This document shows positions 1 through 10,994 of a stretch of 64,000 bases of DNA, in pieces. Both the position numbers and the translations under genes were made by a program. Origin of the DNA: Nocardia fluminea (GTDB lineage Bacteria; Actinomycetota; Actinomycetes; Mycobacteriales; Mycobacteriaceae). Numbering within the stretch: position 1 is the first letter of the stretch; every line of letters begins with the position of its first letter. The DNA is taken from assembly GCF_002846365.1 (NCBI RefSeq), contig NZ_PJMW01000002.1, positions 3,782,001-3,846,000 on the forward strand, read 5' to 3'. The notes beneath the pieces were generated by a model that had not been told where the DNA came from, searched no databases, and saw only the letters and a list, made by a program, of their open reading frames with translations.

Positions 1-155
1 TTTCGGGGGCTGACATCACCGTTTCCAAGAAACGTCGCTGCGGCGAATCGCCGCGCGAACTCGCGGCGAATCGCACATCCGTACCGATCTCACCGTGAGC
101 TGACAGGCTCGTGCCAACCACACGAAACGTGGACGCAACACAACAGCGCTATCCG

Positions 156-193
156 TTCACTCAGGTGAAACACCACAGCTCAACGGATGAAAC
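156..193 (+). promoter_or_regulatory. GlnR-like operator upstream of amtB
   Basis: Two perfect GAAAC half-sites start at 167 and 189, exactly 22 bp apart. A TTCAC element lies 11 bp before the first. The known actinobacterial GlnR box is GTnAC-n6-GAAAC repeated with a 22-bp period. The first GTnAC is matched 4 of 5 and the second poorly. The box ends 72 bp before the amtB start, in the expected activator position. A further GAAAC at 124 and an inverted pair GTTTC/GAAAC at 21-33 lie upstream. GlnR control is inferred from the motif and the target gene. Confidence 0.6.
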
Positions 194-265
194 ACCGAGT
201 GGCGACCCTTCTGTACAGGTCCTTTTGCCGTCATCGGCAGGGCCCGAGATGAGGAGGAACACAAG

Positions 266-1956
<1,691 letters not shown>

Positions 1957-1990
1957 TTCGGTAGGGCACGCACGAGAAATCGATCGAGCG

Positions 1991-2038
1991 GCGGCCCCGC
2001 TCCCACCGGTGGGATCTCTCCGGTCGGGGCGGGGCCGC
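1991..2038 (+). terminator. GC hairpin between glnB and glnD
   Basis: A perfect 10-bp stem pairs 1991-2000 with 2029-2038, and a second small hairpin (2002-2013) sits in the loop. There is no T-tract. It may act as a T-less terminator or attenuate expression between glnB and glnD. It also covers the longest possible glnD start (GTG at 2009), making that start unlikely. Confidence 0.5.
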
Positions 2039-2047
2039 CCGCATGAA

Positions 2048-4492
2048 ATGGTGGTGTGGGCTGTGGCACAGCGGAACGGTGGTATTCAGAACAACGGAGC
2101 GGCGGATCTGGTCAAGGCCAGGGCGCAATTGCTCGACGGAGCGGGCACCCGCAATCCGCGGCTCGATCCGGAATCGCTGCGCGAGGCCCTGGTCGACCTG
2201 TTCGAACTGTGGCTCACCAGCAAGGGCAACGAACTCGGCATCACCGCCGACAGCGGGCTCTCGATCGTGGCGGTCGGTGGACTCGGGCGCCGCGAGATGC
2301 TGCCCTACTCCGACCTCGATCTCGTGCTGCTGCACGACGACGTCGACCCCAAGGTCGTCTCGGAGGTCGCGGATCAACTCTGGTATCCGCTCTGGGATGC
2401 CCACATCAAACTCGACCACAGCGTGCGTTCGGTGCCGCAGGCGCTGCGGGTGGCCGCCGACGACATGATCGCCGCGCTCGGCCTGCTCGAGGCTCGCCAC
2501 ATCGTCGGCGATCAAGATCTCAGCAATCTGCTGATCGGCGGCGTGCGCAGGGAATGGCGCACCGGAATCCGGTCCCGCTTCGACGATCTGATCGCGCAGA
2601 CCACCACCCGCTGGCAGCGCAGCGGCGAGATCGCCCACCGTGCCGAACCCGATCTCAAGAACGGGCGCGGCGGGCTGCGTGACATCCAGCTGCTCGACGC
2701 GCTCTCGATCGCCCAATTGACCGATGCCATGCCGGGATTGGGCCCCGAGGTTCCCGGCGGCGGCCTGAAACAGGCACACCGCAGACTGCTCGACGTGCGC
2801 ACCGAGCTGCACCGCGTCGCAGGCCGGGCCCGCGATCAGCTGCGTGCCCAGGACGCCGACGAGATCGGCGCCGCGCTGCGCATCGGCGATCGCTTCGATC
2901 TCGCCCGGACATTGACCGATTCGGCGCGTACGGTGAGCTATTCGTGCGACGTCGGTCTGCGCACGGCCGCCAACGCGTTACCGCGGCGCGGCCTGGCCAG
3001 ACTGCGCCGCATGCCGGTGCGCCGACCACTCGATGAGGGGGTGGTCGAGCACTCCGGCGAGGTCGTGCTGGCCAGAGACGCCCGCCCGCAACGCGATCCC
3101 GGGCTGATCCTGCGGGTCGCGGCGGCGTCGGCGCAGACCGGGCTGCCGATGTCGGCGACCACGCTCAACCGCCTCTCCGAGGACGCGCCCGAACTGCGCG
3201 AGCCGTGGCCCAAGGACGCGCTCAACGATCTGCTCGTGCTGCTCGGCGCGGGCCGCGGCAGCATCGACGCGGTCGAGGCCCTGGATCGCACCGGATTGTG
3301 GGGCAGGCTCTTTCCCGAATGGGGCGCGGTCCGCGATCTGCCGCCGCGCGACGCGATGCACACCTGGACCGTCGATCGGCACCTGATGGAGACGGTCGCG
3401 TTCGCGAGCGGCCTGAGCACCAGGGTCGCGCGGCCCGACCTGCTCGCCCTCGGCGCGCTGCTGCACGACATCGGCAAGGGCCGCAACGGCGACCACAGCA
3501 TCGTCGGTGCCGAACTGGCCACACACATCGGTCGCAGGCTCGGCATGTGGCCCTCCGATGTGCGCACTCTCAGCGCGATCGTGCGTCACCACCTGCTGCT
3601 GCCCGACACCGCGACCCGGCGCGACCTCGCCGACCCGGCGACCGTGCAGCACGTGGCCGACGCGCTCGGCGGTGACGTGGGTCTGCTCGAACTGCTGCAC
3701 GCGCTGGCCGAGGCCGACTCGATGGCCACCGGCCCCGGTGTCTGGGGCGACTGGAAGGCCTCGCTGATCGGTGACCTGGTGCGGCGCTGCCGGCTCGTCA
3801 TGGCGGGCGAGCCACTGCCGCAACCGGAACCGATCGACCCGGGACTGCTGGAGAAGGCCGCGGCGGGCGGCGTGCACGTGACTCTCGCGCCCGGCGACGG
3901 CAAGCACACCTTCGTGGTGACGGTGGTCGCCCCCGACGAGCCCGGCCTGCTCTCCGACGCCGCCGGCGTGCTGGCACTGCACGCGTTGCGCGTGTTGTCG
4001 GCCTCGCTGGGCAGCGCGGGGGACTCGGCGATCAACACCTTCGTGGTGATGCCCAAATTCGGCGATCCGCCGGACGCGGGGCTGCTGCGTCAGGAACTCA
4101 TCCGGGCCACCTCCGGCGCGCTCGACCTGCCCGCGGTGCTGGCCAAACGCGAAACCGAAGCTACCGGGACCGGGCCCGGCCGGTACGCGCGCGCCGCACC
4201 GCGCCTGATCTGGTCACCGGTCAGCACTCCCGGACAGGTGATCCTCGAGCTGCGCGCCGACGACCGCATCGGTTTGCTGAGCAGGCTGGCCGGCGCGTTC
4301 GCCGCGACGGGAGCCAATGTCCGGTGGGCGAAGGTGGTCACGATGGGCTCCGCTGTGGTCGACGCGTTCTGCCTCGAATTGGGTGACAACGACAGCCCCG
4401 CGCTACGCGATCGCATCGAAAAGGCCGTCCTGGACGTGGTTCCGCGGCCCGCGCCGGCCCCGCCGCCCGCCGAGAACGCCGACACCGACTGA
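2048..4492 (+). CDS. glnD: PII nucleotidyltransferase / deuridylylase GlnD
   Basis: Bifunctional enzyme that adds and removes a nucleotide on PII Tyr51 according to glutamine. Domains in order: nucleotidyltransferase with [15 protein letters not shown] at about residues 78-92 (metal-binding DxD), HD phosphohydrolase with LLHDIGKG (His473-Asp474), and two ACT domains near residues 620 and 730 that sense glutamine. Length about 814 residues, normal for the family. The start is uncertain: the frame opens at GTG 2009 inside a hairpin, then ATG 2048 and GTG 2063; none has a good ribosome binding site. In actinobacteria the homologue acts as a PII adenylyltransferase. Confidence 0.92.
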   Translation: MVVWAVAQRNGGIQNNGAADLVKARAQLLDGAGTRNPRLDPESLREALVDLFELWLTSKGNELGITADSGLSIVAVGGLGRREMLPYSDLDLVLLHDDVDPKVVSEVADQLWYPLWDAHIKLDHSVRSVPQALRVAADDMIAALGLLEARHIVGDQDLSNLLIGGVRREWRTGIRSRFDDLIAQTTTRWQRSGEIAHRAEPDLKNGRGGLRDIQLLDALSIAQLTDAMPGLGPEVPGGGLKQAHRRLLDVRTELHRVAGRARDQLRAQDADEIGAALRIGDRFDLARTLTDSARTVSYSCDVGLRTAANALPRRGLARLRRMPVRRPLDEGVVEHSGEVVLARDARPQRDPGLILRVAAASAQTGLPMSATTLNRLSEDAPELREPWPKDALNDLLVLLGAGRGSIDAVEALDRTGLWGRLFPEWGAVRDLPPRDAMHTWTVDRHLMETVAFASGLSTRVARPDLLALGALLHDIGKGRNGDHSIVGAELATHIGRRLGMWPSDVRTLSAIVRHHLLLPDTATRRDLADPATVQHVADALGGDVGLLELLHALAEADSMATGPGVWGDWKASLIGDLVRRCRLVMAGEPLPQPEPIDPGLLEKAAAGGVHVTLAPGDGKHTFVVTVVAPDEPGLLSDAAGVLALHALRVLSASLGSAGDSAINTFVVMPKFGDPPDAGLLRQELIRATSGALDLPAVLAKRETEATGTGPGRYARAAPRLIWSPVSTPGQVILELRADDRIGLLSRLAGAFAATGANVRWAKVVTMGSAVVDAFCLELGDNDSPALRDRIEKAVLDVVPRPAPAPPPAENADTD

Positions 4493-4624
4493 CCCCGCCA
4501 GGACACGGTTTACTCACTGATTGCTATCAGGTTGCTACACAGCGTCCTCGCGGCCCGATAAGTCGAGATGCGACCTATAACATTCCCCTGGTCCGGCTGT
4601 CACTCGTACGAGGGGAGCTGATCT

Positions 4625-4939
4625 GTGGCTATCGAAGTCGTTTCCGCGTCAATGATGACCAGCGACGCGACCGCGCACATCGCGCGTTGTGTCGGTGGTG
4701 ACCTGTGGGTGGTTTCGTGGTTGCCGGGTCGCACCCTCAGTGGTGCGCAGGCGCTGGCCGCGATGACCATCGCCTCGACCGCCGCCCACCACGCCGACAG
4801 TGCCGATTCCGAATGGCTTCGCATCGAGGCGCTCTCGCGGGAACTCGGCCTCACCGGCAGAGAAGCGGTGTACCTGGTGGACATCGAATCCCACGAGTTG
4901 CGCCGCACGGCGCCACCGCACGTGCAACACACCGAATAA
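4625..4939 (+). CDS. Conserved small protein of unknown function
   Basis: A 104-residue protein I cannot assign to a family. The GTG start has a good ribosome binding site (GAGGGGAG, 4610-4617), and TATAAC at 4576-4581 could be its -10 element. The sequence is soluble-looking, alanine-rich in the middle, with no signal peptide or membrane segment. It stands alone between glnD and ffh in the same direction. Codon usage matches the neighbours, so it is probably a real gene. Confidence 0.65.
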   Translation: MAIEVVSASMMTSDATAHIARCVGGDLWVVSWLPGRTLSGAQALAAMTIASTAAHHADSADSEWLRIEALSRELGLTGREAVYLVDIESHELRRTAPPHVQHTE

Positions 4940-5019
4940 CCTCCATTACCCTGGGAGGGCAAGAGACGTCCGGCTTCGGTCAGACGACCTGAGACCCTTT
5001 CAGATCAGGAGCGCGATCG

Positions 5020-6585
5020 GTGTTCGAATCCCTGTCCGACCGGCTTACCGGTGCACTGCAGGATCTGCGCGGTAAGGGGCGTCTGTCACCGGCCGACATC
5101 GACGCCACCGCCCGCGAGATCCGCCTCGCACTCCTCGAGGCCGACGTCGCGCTGCCCGTGGTGCGCGGCTTCATCGCCAACGTCAAAGAACGCGCCAAGG
5201 GCGCGGAGGTCTCCGGCGCGCTCAATCCCGCGCAGCAGGTCGTCAAGATCGTCAACGAGGAACTCGTCACGATCCTCGGCGGCGAGACCCGTCGCCTCAA
5301 CCTCGCCAAGAACCCGCCGACGGTCATCATGCTGGCCGGTCTGCAGGGTGCGGGTAAGACCACCCTCGCGGGCAAGCTGGCCAAATGGCTGAAGGGTCAG
5401 GGGCATCAGCCGTTGCTGGTGGCCTGTGACCTCCAGCGCCCCGGCGCGGTCACCCAGCTGCAGGTCGTCGGTGAGCGCGCGGGTGTGCCCGTGTTCGCCC
5501 CGCACGGCGGCACGTCCATCGGTGGCGGCGAGAACCCGCTCGGCATCACCGCGGCCGACCCGGTCGCCGTGGCCGCGGGCGGCATCGAAGAGGCCAAGGC
5601 CAAGCAGTACGACGTGGTCATCGTCGACACCGCCGGTCGCCTCGGTATCGACGCCGAGCTGATGCGCCAGGCCGCGGGCATCCGCGACGCCGTGCAGCCC
5701 GACGAGACACTGTTCGTCCTCGACGCGATGATCGGCCAGGACGCGGTCAGCACCGCCGAGGCCTTCCGCGACGGCGTCGGTTTCACCGGTGTCGTGCTCA
5801 CCAAGCTCGACGGTGACGCCCGCGGTGGTGCGGCCCTGTCGGTGCGCAACGTCACCGGTGCGCCGATCATGTTCGCCTCCACCGGTGAGAAGCTCGAGGA
5901 CTTCGACGTCTTCCATCCCGACCGGATGGCCTCGCGCATCCTCGGCATGGGTGACGTGCTCACCCTCATCGAGCAGGCCGAACAGGTCTACGACGCCCAG
6001 CAGGCCGAGGAGACCGCGCGCAAGATCGGCAGCGGCGAGCTCACGCTGGAGGACTTCCTCGACCAGATGCTGGCCATCCGCAAGATGGGCCCGATCGGCA
6101 ACCTGCTCGGCATGCTGCCCGGCGCGGGGCAGATGAAGGACGCGCTGGCCGCGGTCGACGACAAGCAGCTCGACCGGGTGCAGGCGATCATCCGCGGCAT
6201 GACCCGCGCCGAGCGCGACAACCCGAAGATCATCAACGCCTCGCGTCGCCTGCGCATCGCCAACGGCTCCGGCGTGCAGGTGTCGGAGGTCAACCAGCTC
6301 GTCGACCGGTTCTTCGAAGCCAAGAAGATGATGGCGATGATGGGCAGGCAGATGGGCATGCCGGGCGCGCGTCGCGGCAACAACAAAAAGGGCGGCAAGA
6401 AGGGCAAGAAGGGCGGGCGTGGCCCGACTCCGCCGAAGGTGCGCGGCGGGTTCCCCGGGATGCCCGCCGGGATGCCGGGGCTGCCGCCGGGCATGGATCT
6501 GTCGAACATGCCGCCCGGTCTCGATCAGTTGCCGCCCGGCCTGGACGGGATCGACCTCTCCCAGCTGAAGTTCCCCAAGAATTGA
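5020..6585 (+). CDS. ffh: Signal recognition particle GTPase Ffh
   Basis: SRP54 homologue that binds signal sequences of nascent membrane proteins and 4.5S RNA and docks to FtsY. Visible order: N-terminal helical bundle, GTPase G domain with GLQGAGKTT near residue 107, DTAGRLG, and TKLDGDARGGAAL, then the methionine-rich M domain (MMAMMGRQMGM). It ends in a lysine stretch followed by a Gly/Pro/Met-rich tail typical of actinobacterial Ffh. GTG start. Length 521 residues. Transcription very likely ends at the strong hairpin just downstream. Confidence 0.97.
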   Translation: MFESLSDRLTGALQDLRGKGRLSPADIDATAREIRLALLEADVALPVVRGFIANVKERAKGAEVSGALNPAQQVVKIVNEELVTILGGETRRLNLAKNPPTVIMLAGLQGAGKTTLAGKLAKWLKGQGHQPLLVACDLQRPGAVTQLQVVGERAGVPVFAPHGGTSIGGGENPLGITAADPVAVAAGGIEEAKAKQYDVVIVDTAGRLGIDAELMRQAAGIRDAVQPDETLFVLDAMIGQDAVSTAEAFRDGVGFTGVVLTKLDGDARGGAALSVRNVTGAPIMFASTGEKLEDFDVFHPDRMASRILGMGDVLTLIEQAEQVYDAQQAEETARKIGSGELTLEDFLDQMLAIRKMGPIGNLLGMLPGAGQMKDALAAVDDKQLDRVQAIIRGMTRAERDNPKIINASRRLRIANGSGVQVSEVNQLVDRFFEAKKMMAMMGRQMGMPGARRGNNKKGGKKGKKGGRGPTPPKVRGGFPGMPAGMPGLPPGMDLSNMPPGLDQLPPGLDGIDLSQLKFPKN

Positions 6586-6600
6586 GTTCTGCACGGTGAA

Positions 6601-6644
6601 AGCCGTGGCAGGTGCTCGTGCTCGAGCCCCTGCCACGGCTTTTT
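6601..6644. terminator. Rho-independent terminator after ffh
   Basis: A perfect 12-bp stem, AGCCGTGGCAGG (6601-6612) with its complement at 6629-6640, is followed by TTTT on the plus strand. It lies 16 nt after the ffh stop and 6 nt from the end of the convergent gene, so it probably serves both. Confidence 0.88.
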
Positions 6645-6650
6645 CTGTGC

Positions 6651-7442
6651 TCAGATCACACCGGGGATCAGCGCTTTCCGGCTCGCGGGGTAGTCGGCGA
6701 ACTTCTCGCGGTACCACCGATGGGTGGCGAAGGCGCGCGGCACCAGGTTTCCCGCGGTGATCAAGAAGATCACGACACCGGCCAGTGACCAGGTGAGCAG
6801 GGCGAACCCGGCCCAGGCGATCAGCTCGCCGAGGTAGGCCGGGCTGCTGACGAAGCGGAAGCCCGCGCCGTGTGGGATGCGGTATTCGGCGGCGCCGGGG
6901 TTGTCCTTGTCCCGCAGGTTGCGCACGATCGCCTCGGATCGCACCAGCAGCCCGAAGCCGCACAGGTACACGACCAGTCCGATCACGAAGCGCGGATCGG
7001 TGAACCAGGCGGTGCTGTACTGGTTGTTGTAGTCGTTGCTGAAGAACGCGCCGTTGAGGTAGCCGTGCAGGGCCGTCACGAACATGCCCGCCGCGACCAC
7101 CGACACATTGAAACTGCTCTTCTTCCCCGGCACCTGCCGGATGGAGAGCGGGAAGAACCAGCCGCGATTGCTGTAGTGCAGCAGCCAGATGGCGGCCAGC
7201 ACCAGCGGGACCGGCTCGAAACGGTCGGGGCCACTGAGGTAGAACACCGCGAACACGACGGTCGCGGGCAGTTCCATCAGCCACCAGCCCAGCTTGGGGT
7301 TCAGATTGAAGCCGATCTTGTTCGACGCGAAGCGGCCGTAGGGGCTCTGCGCGAACAGCCCGCCCACGATCACGAACGCGGCGAATGCGAAGGCGATGGT
7401 CAGCACGGTGTCGTAGGTGGTGTTCCCGGTGTACCAGTCCAT
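6651..7442 (-). CDS. Steroid 5-alpha-reductase family membrane enzyme
   Basis: Integral membrane protein of 263 residues resembling 3-oxo-5-alpha-steroid 4-dehydrogenases (SRD5A family) and related isoprenylcysteine methyltransferase-type folds. Several hydrophobic helices are visible, and the C-terminal part has the typical block PHGAGFRFVSSPAYLGE followed by RAFATHRWYREKF. The proposed reaction is NADPH-dependent reduction of a steroid or enone double bond. ATG 7442 with AAGAGG before it is preferred to the upstream TTG at 7460. It is divergent from an NTF2-fold gene, with a KstR-like palindrome between them, which supports a steroid-linked role. Substrate is not known. Confidence 0.8.
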   Translation of the reverse strand: MDWYTGNTTYDTVLTIAFAFAAFVIVGGLFAQSPYGRFASNKIGFNLNPKLGWWLMELPATVVFAVFYLSGPDRFEPVPLVLAAIWLLHYSNRGWFFPLSIRQVPGKKSSFNVSVVAAGMFVTALHGYLNGAFFSNDYNNQYSTAWFTDPRFVIGLVVYLCGFGLLVRSEAIVRNLRDKDNPGAAEYRIPHGAGFRFVSSPAYLGELIAWAGFALLTWSLAGVVIFLITAGNLVPRAFATHRWYREKFADYPASRKALIPGVI

Positions 7443-7491
7443 CGAGATCCTCTTGTCCAACAGGCGCCGCGCACGATCGCCGACGCAAAAC

Positions 7492-7505
7492 TAGAACACG
7501 TTCTA
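7492..7505. promoter_or_regulatory. KstR-type operator palindrome
   Basis: TAGAACACGTTCTA is an inverted repeat (TAGAAC, 2-bp spacer, GTTCTA) that fits the published mycobacterial KstR consensus TnnAACnnGTTnnA at every fixed position. KstR is the TetR repressor of cholesterol catabolism. The site lies between the divergent steroid-reductase-like gene and the NTF2-fold gene, where it could control both. Binding by KstR itself, rather than by another TetR protein, is inferred. Confidence 0.62.
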
Positions 7506-7546
7506 TCATGGATCGCGCGGGGGAAGCACGACTATGGAGGACGTAC

Positions 7547-8365
7547 ATGTCGTTGGATCGGACCGCCGAGGACCTGCTGGCGGCGGTGCGGGCGTCACCG
7601 CGCGCGGTGGCCGCGCACGACAAGACCGCGTGGGTCGGCCTGTTCGCCGAACAGGCCGCGGTGCACGACCCCTACGGCTCACGCGAGCACATCGGCCCGG
7701 ACGCGATCTCGCGTTTCTACAACGTCTTCATCGCGCCGAACGCCATCGCCTTCCGGGTCGACCGCGACATCGTCGCCGGGTACACGGTGGTGCGTGACCT
7801 GCACATCGAGACCACGATGTCGACGGGCGCCACCGTCACCGTGCCGATGCATCTGCGCTACGACCTGGTCGATACCGCCGGCGGCTGGCGGATCGCCAGG
7901 CTCGCCGCGCACTGGGAGCTGGGGGTCATGATCGCGCGTTTGCTGCGCACCGGCCCGTCCGGACTGCTCGCGGGTGTCAAGCTCGGCCCGCAACTCGTGG
8001 GCGAGCTCGGCATGGGCGGTGCGATGGGCATGATGCGGGCGCTGCGCGGGGTGGGTGGCTCCGGCAAGCGCGTGGTGGACCGGCTCTTCGCCGCTGCCGC
8101 GTCCGGCGACGCGGCGGGCGTGCGGGCGCTGCTCGATGAGCGGACGGTGGTCGAGCTGCCCGCCGGGCATCCGATCGCGGTGACGGAGTTCGCCGAGAGT
8201 GCGCGAGACCTGGAGTGGGACAAGATGATCGCCGCGGGTCGCACGGTCAGCGTGAGCGTGTGCGTCGGTGCGTCGCGTGGTGTGGCCTTCGTCGACTTCG
8301 CCCCCGACCGGCCGCGGATCACCGCTGTGCGGTTCTTTCTCGACGGCGATCCTTCGGGCGACTGA
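7547..8365 (+). CDS. Two-domain NTF2-like (SnoaL/ketosteroid-isomerase fold) protein
   Basis: A 272-residue soluble protein. The first ~125 residues look like a SnoaL/NTF2-like cone fold (HDKTAWVGLFAEQAAVHDPYG, then a WRIARLAAHWELG strand pattern), and a second shorter NTF2-like half begins around residue 180 (VVDRLFAAAASGDAAGVRALL). Such proteins include ketosteroid isomerases, polyketide cyclases and non-enzymatic ligand binders. ATG 7547 has GGAGG 6 nt upstream (7536-7540); in-frame ATG 7508 lies closer to the operator and is less likely. Divergence from a steroid-reductase-like gene across a KstR-like site suggests steroid metabolism. Catalytic residues cannot be assigned. Confidence 0.72.
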   Translation: MSLDRTAEDLLAAVRASPRAVAAHDKTAWVGLFAEQAAVHDPYGSREHIGPDAISRFYNVFIAPNAIAFRVDRDIVAGYTVVRDLHIETTMSTGATVTVPMHLRYDLVDTAGGWRIARLAAHWELGVMIARLLRTGPSGLLAGVKLGPQLVGELGMGGAMGMMRALRGVGGSGKRVVDRLFAAAASGDAAGVRALLDERTVVELPAGHPIAVTEFAESARDLEWDKMIAAGRTVSVSVCVGASRGVAFVDFAPDRPRITAVRFFLDGDPSGD

Positions 8366-8482
8366 CAGTTCGCCCGGGCGGGTGCCGAGCGGGCGCCCGA
8401 TGCTGCCGCGGTGGCCTCGGGCGTGTGCGTGCGCCGAGGGTGCGCGGTAGGTTCGGTTTCAGGCCGACGACTGGAGGTTCGT

Positions 8483-9577
8483 GTGCATCTGCGTGGTGTG
8501 GTTCTCCCCGGTGATCGCGAGCGCGACCTCTGGGTCGTCGACGGCGCCGTGACGTTCGAGCCCGTCCGTGACGACGAAACCCTGTGCCGCACAGGGTGGA
8601 TCGTGCCCGGACTCGTGGATGCCCACTGTCACGTCGGTATCCGCTACGGCGGCGGGGACGAGACCCGCGAGGGCGCGATCGAGCAGGCCGAGACCGAACG
8701 TGACGTGGGCGCGCTGCTCCTGCGTGACGCGGGCTCGCCGATCGACACCCGCTTCATCGACGAGCACGCCGAGCTGCCGCGGATCATCCGCGCGGGCCGC
8801 CACATCGCCCGCCCCAAGCGCTACATCCGCGAACTCGGCATCGAACTCGACGACGAGCGCGATCTGCCGGAGATCGTCGCCGAGCAGGCCCGCTTCGGTG
8901 ACGGCTGGGTGAAGATCGTGGGGGATTGGATCGACCGCTCCGTCGGCGACCTGCGCCCGCTGTGGAGTGACGACATCCTGAAGCAGGCCATCGACGCCGC
9001 CCACGCGAACGGGGCACGGGTCACCGCGCACGTGTTCGGTGAGGACGCGCTGCCGGGCCTGATCAACGCGGGGATCGACTGCCTCGAACACGGCACCGGT
9101 ATCACCGACGACACCATCGAGCTGATGGTGGCCAACGGCACCGCCCTGGTTCCCACCCTGATCAATATCGACACCTTCCCCGGCATCGCCGACAGCGCCA
9201 CGAAGTTCCCGGTCTACGCCGCCCACATGCGCGACCTGCACCGCCGCGTCCGCGACACCGTCGGCAGAGCCCACGAGGCGGGCGTGCCGATCTACGCGGG
9301 CACCGACGCGGGCGGTTCCATCCGGCACGGTCGTATCGCCGACGAGATCACCGCCCTGTCCGGCGCGGGCCTGTCACCCCACGAGGCCCTCGGCGCCGCG
9401 TCCTGGAACGCCCGCACGTGGCTGGGCCGTCCCGGCATCGAGGAGCGCGCCCCGGCCGACTTCGTCGTCTACGCCCAGGACCCCCGGGTGAACCCGCAGG
9501 CGCTCACCGACCCACAGTGGGTCGTGCTGCGTGGCCTGGTCGTGAAGACTCCCGATCCGGTCACCGGGCACCGCTGA
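8483..9577 (+). CDS. Amidohydrolase family protein (imidazolonepropionase-like)
   Basis: Metal-dependent hydrolase of the amidohydrolase superfamily, 364 residues. Signature elements run in order: [10 protein letters not shown] (metal-binding His48 and His50), a lysine in [26 protein letters not shown] and AGTDAGG (late metal-binding Asp). GTG 8483 has GGAGG 5 nt upstream. A similar amidohydrolase lies between ffh and rpsP in M. tuberculosis, so this is part of the conserved block. The substrate is unknown. Confidence 0.85.
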   Translation: MHLRGVVLPGDRERDLWVVDGAVTFEPVRDDETLCRTGWIVPGLVDAHCHVGIRYGGGDETREGAIEQAETERDVGALLLRDAGSPIDTRFIDEHAELPRIIRAGRHIARPKRYIRELGIELDDERDLPEIVAEQARFGDGWVKIVGDWIDRSVGDLRPLWSDDILKQAIDAAHANGARVTAHVFGEDALPGLINAGIDCLEHGTGITDDTIELMVANGTALVPTLINIDTFPGIADSATKFPVYAAHMRDLHRRVRDTVGRAHEAGVPIYAGTDAGGSIRHGRIADEITALSGAGLSPHEALGAASWNARTWLGRPGIEERAPADFVVYAQDPRVNPQALTDPQWVVLRGLVVKTPDPVTGHR

Positions 9578-9605
9578 ATCGGCGTCGCCCGGCGATAGCG
9601 GAGGC

Positions 9606-9643
9606 GATTTCCGGCCGCGGCGCGTCGTCTGGCAGAATGAACC
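9606..9643 (+). promoter_or_regulatory. Promoter block of the rpsP operon
   Basis: GATTTC, then 16 nt, then TCTGGCAGAATGAACC. The same arrangement with identical spacing occurs before rplS (20031-20068), and a related block before rpsB. CAGAAT (9633-9638) fits a -10 element preceded by TGG. If so, the rpsP mRNA has a leader of about 140 nt. Confidence 0.55.
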
Positions 9644-9786
9644 CTCGTCCTTCCTGGACAGTGTCAGCCCGTCTCCGGTTACGTACCGCGCGGCGGTCAC
9701 GCACACATGCGCGAAACCGGACCCGCAGACCATGTGGGTCGCTGAATCGCGTGGTGACCAAAACTACGGAAAGAAGACTTACCAGC

Positions 9787-10224
9787 ATGGCTGTCAAGAT
9801 CAAGCTCACTCGTCTCGGCAAGATCCGCAACCCGCAGTACCGCGTCGTCGTCGCCGACGCCCGTACCCGTCGTGACGGCCGGGCCATCGAGTCCATCGGC
9901 CTGTACCACCCGAAGGAAGAGCCTTCGCTGATCCAGATCGACGCCGACCGCGTCGCGTACTGGCTGTCCGTCGGCGCCCAGCCCACCGAGTCGGTGCAGC
10001 GTCTGCTGGAGATCACCGGCGACTGGCAGAAGTTCAAGGGCCTGCCGGGCGCCGAGGGCACCCTGAAGGTGAAGGGCGAGAAGACCTCCAAGCTGGACCT
10101 GTTCAACGCCGCGCTGGCCGCTGCCGACAACGCGCCCACCACCGAGGCCGTCACCCCGAAGAAGAAGGCCGCCAAGAAGGACGAGGCTGCCGCCGAGGAA
10201 GCCACCACCGAGGCTGCCGAGTAA
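9787..10224 (+). CDS. rpsP: 30S ribosomal protein S16
   Basis: Small-subunit protein that stabilises 16S rRNA folding. It begins [19 protein letters not shown], the conserved S16 N-terminus. The core is followed by a C-terminal tail rich in Lys, Ala and Glu, as in other actinobacteria; total 145 residues. ATG 9787 is preferred to in-frame starts further upstream because it begins the conserved domain. First gene of rpsP-khpA-rimM-trmD; its stop overlaps the next start by one base. Confidence 0.97.
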   Translation: MAVKIKLTRLGKIRNPQYRVVVADARTRRDGRAIESIGLYHPKEEPSLIQIDADRVAYWLSVGAQPTESVQRLLEITGDWQKFKGLPGAEGTLKVKGEKTSKLDLFNAALAAADNAPTTEAVTPKKKAAKKDEAAAEEATTEAAE

Positions 10225-10466
10225 TGACTGCCGTTGTTGCCGATGCCGTCGAACATCTGGTTCGCGGCATCGTCGCCAACCCTGACGACGTCCGTGTCGA
10301 GCTGCTCACCGGACGTCGTGGACGCACCGTCGAGGTCCACGTTCACCCTGAAGACCTGGGCAAGGTGATCGGGCGCGGTGGTCGTACCGCGACCGCGCTG
10401 CGCACCCTGGTCGCCGGCATCGGCGGCCGTGGGATCCGGGTCGACGTGGTCGATACCGACGCCTAG
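10224..10466 (+). CDS. khpA: KH-domain RNA-binding protein KhpA
   Basis: An 80-residue protein made of one KH domain, with the GxxG loop in GKVIGRGGRT. KhpA-type proteins bind RNA, often with KhpB, and are linked to cell-envelope and division control in Gram-positive bacteria. It sits in its usual place between rpsP and rimM, is translationally coupled to rpsP (TAATG overlap) and abuts rimM. Confidence 0.92.
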   Translation: MTAVVADAVEHLVRGIVANPDDVRVELLTGRRGRTVEVHVHPEDLGKVIGRGGRTATALRTLVAGIGGRGIRVDVVDTDA

Positions 10467-10991
10467 ATGGAACTCGTCGTAGGTCGGGTCGCCAAGTCGC
10501 ACGGTGTGCGCGGCGAACTCGTCGTCGATGTTCGCACCGACGAACCGGACGTCCGATTCGCACCGGGTACCACCCTGCGCGGCAGGATGCCGAAGTCCTC
10601 GGCGACGCGTGACTACACCGTGAAGTCGGCCCGGGAGCACTCGGGCCGGCTTCTGGTGTTCGTCGACGGTGTCGACGATCGCACCGCCGCCGACGCCCTG
10701 CGTGGCACCCTGTTCGTCGTCGACAGTGATTCGCTGCCGCCGTCGCAGGACGACGACGCCTTCTACGATCACGAACTCGAAGGCCTCCGGGTCGAGTTCG
10801 CCGACGGCACCGCCGTCGGCACGGTCACCGAGGTGCTGCATTCGGCCGCGGGCGAACTGCTGTCGGTACGCGCCGCCGATGACGGTCGCGAGATTCTCAT
10901 TCCCTTTGTCACCGCCATCGTGCCGACGGTTTCGCTCGCCGATGGACTGGTGGTCATCACACCGCCCGAGGGCCTGCTCGATCCGGAGTAA
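10467..10991 (+). CDS. rimM: Ribosome maturation factor RimM
   Basis: 16S rRNA processing factor that binds S19 and helps assemble the 30S head. N-terminal RimM barrel ([17 protein letters not shown]) followed by a PRC-barrel domain around [13 protein letters not shown]. 174 residues, normal. It begins immediately after the khpA stop and ends 3 nt before trmD, so the four genes are surely co-transcribed. Confidence 0.96.
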   Translation: MELVVGRVAKSHGVRGELVVDVRTDEPDVRFAPGTTLRGRMPKSSATRDYTVKSAREHSGRLLVFVDGVDDRTAADALRGTLFVVDSDSLPPSQDDDAFYDHELEGLRVEFADGTAVGTVTEVLHSAAGELLSVRAADDGREILIPFVTAIVPTVSLADGLVVITPPEGLLDPE

Positions 10992-10994
10992 TTC

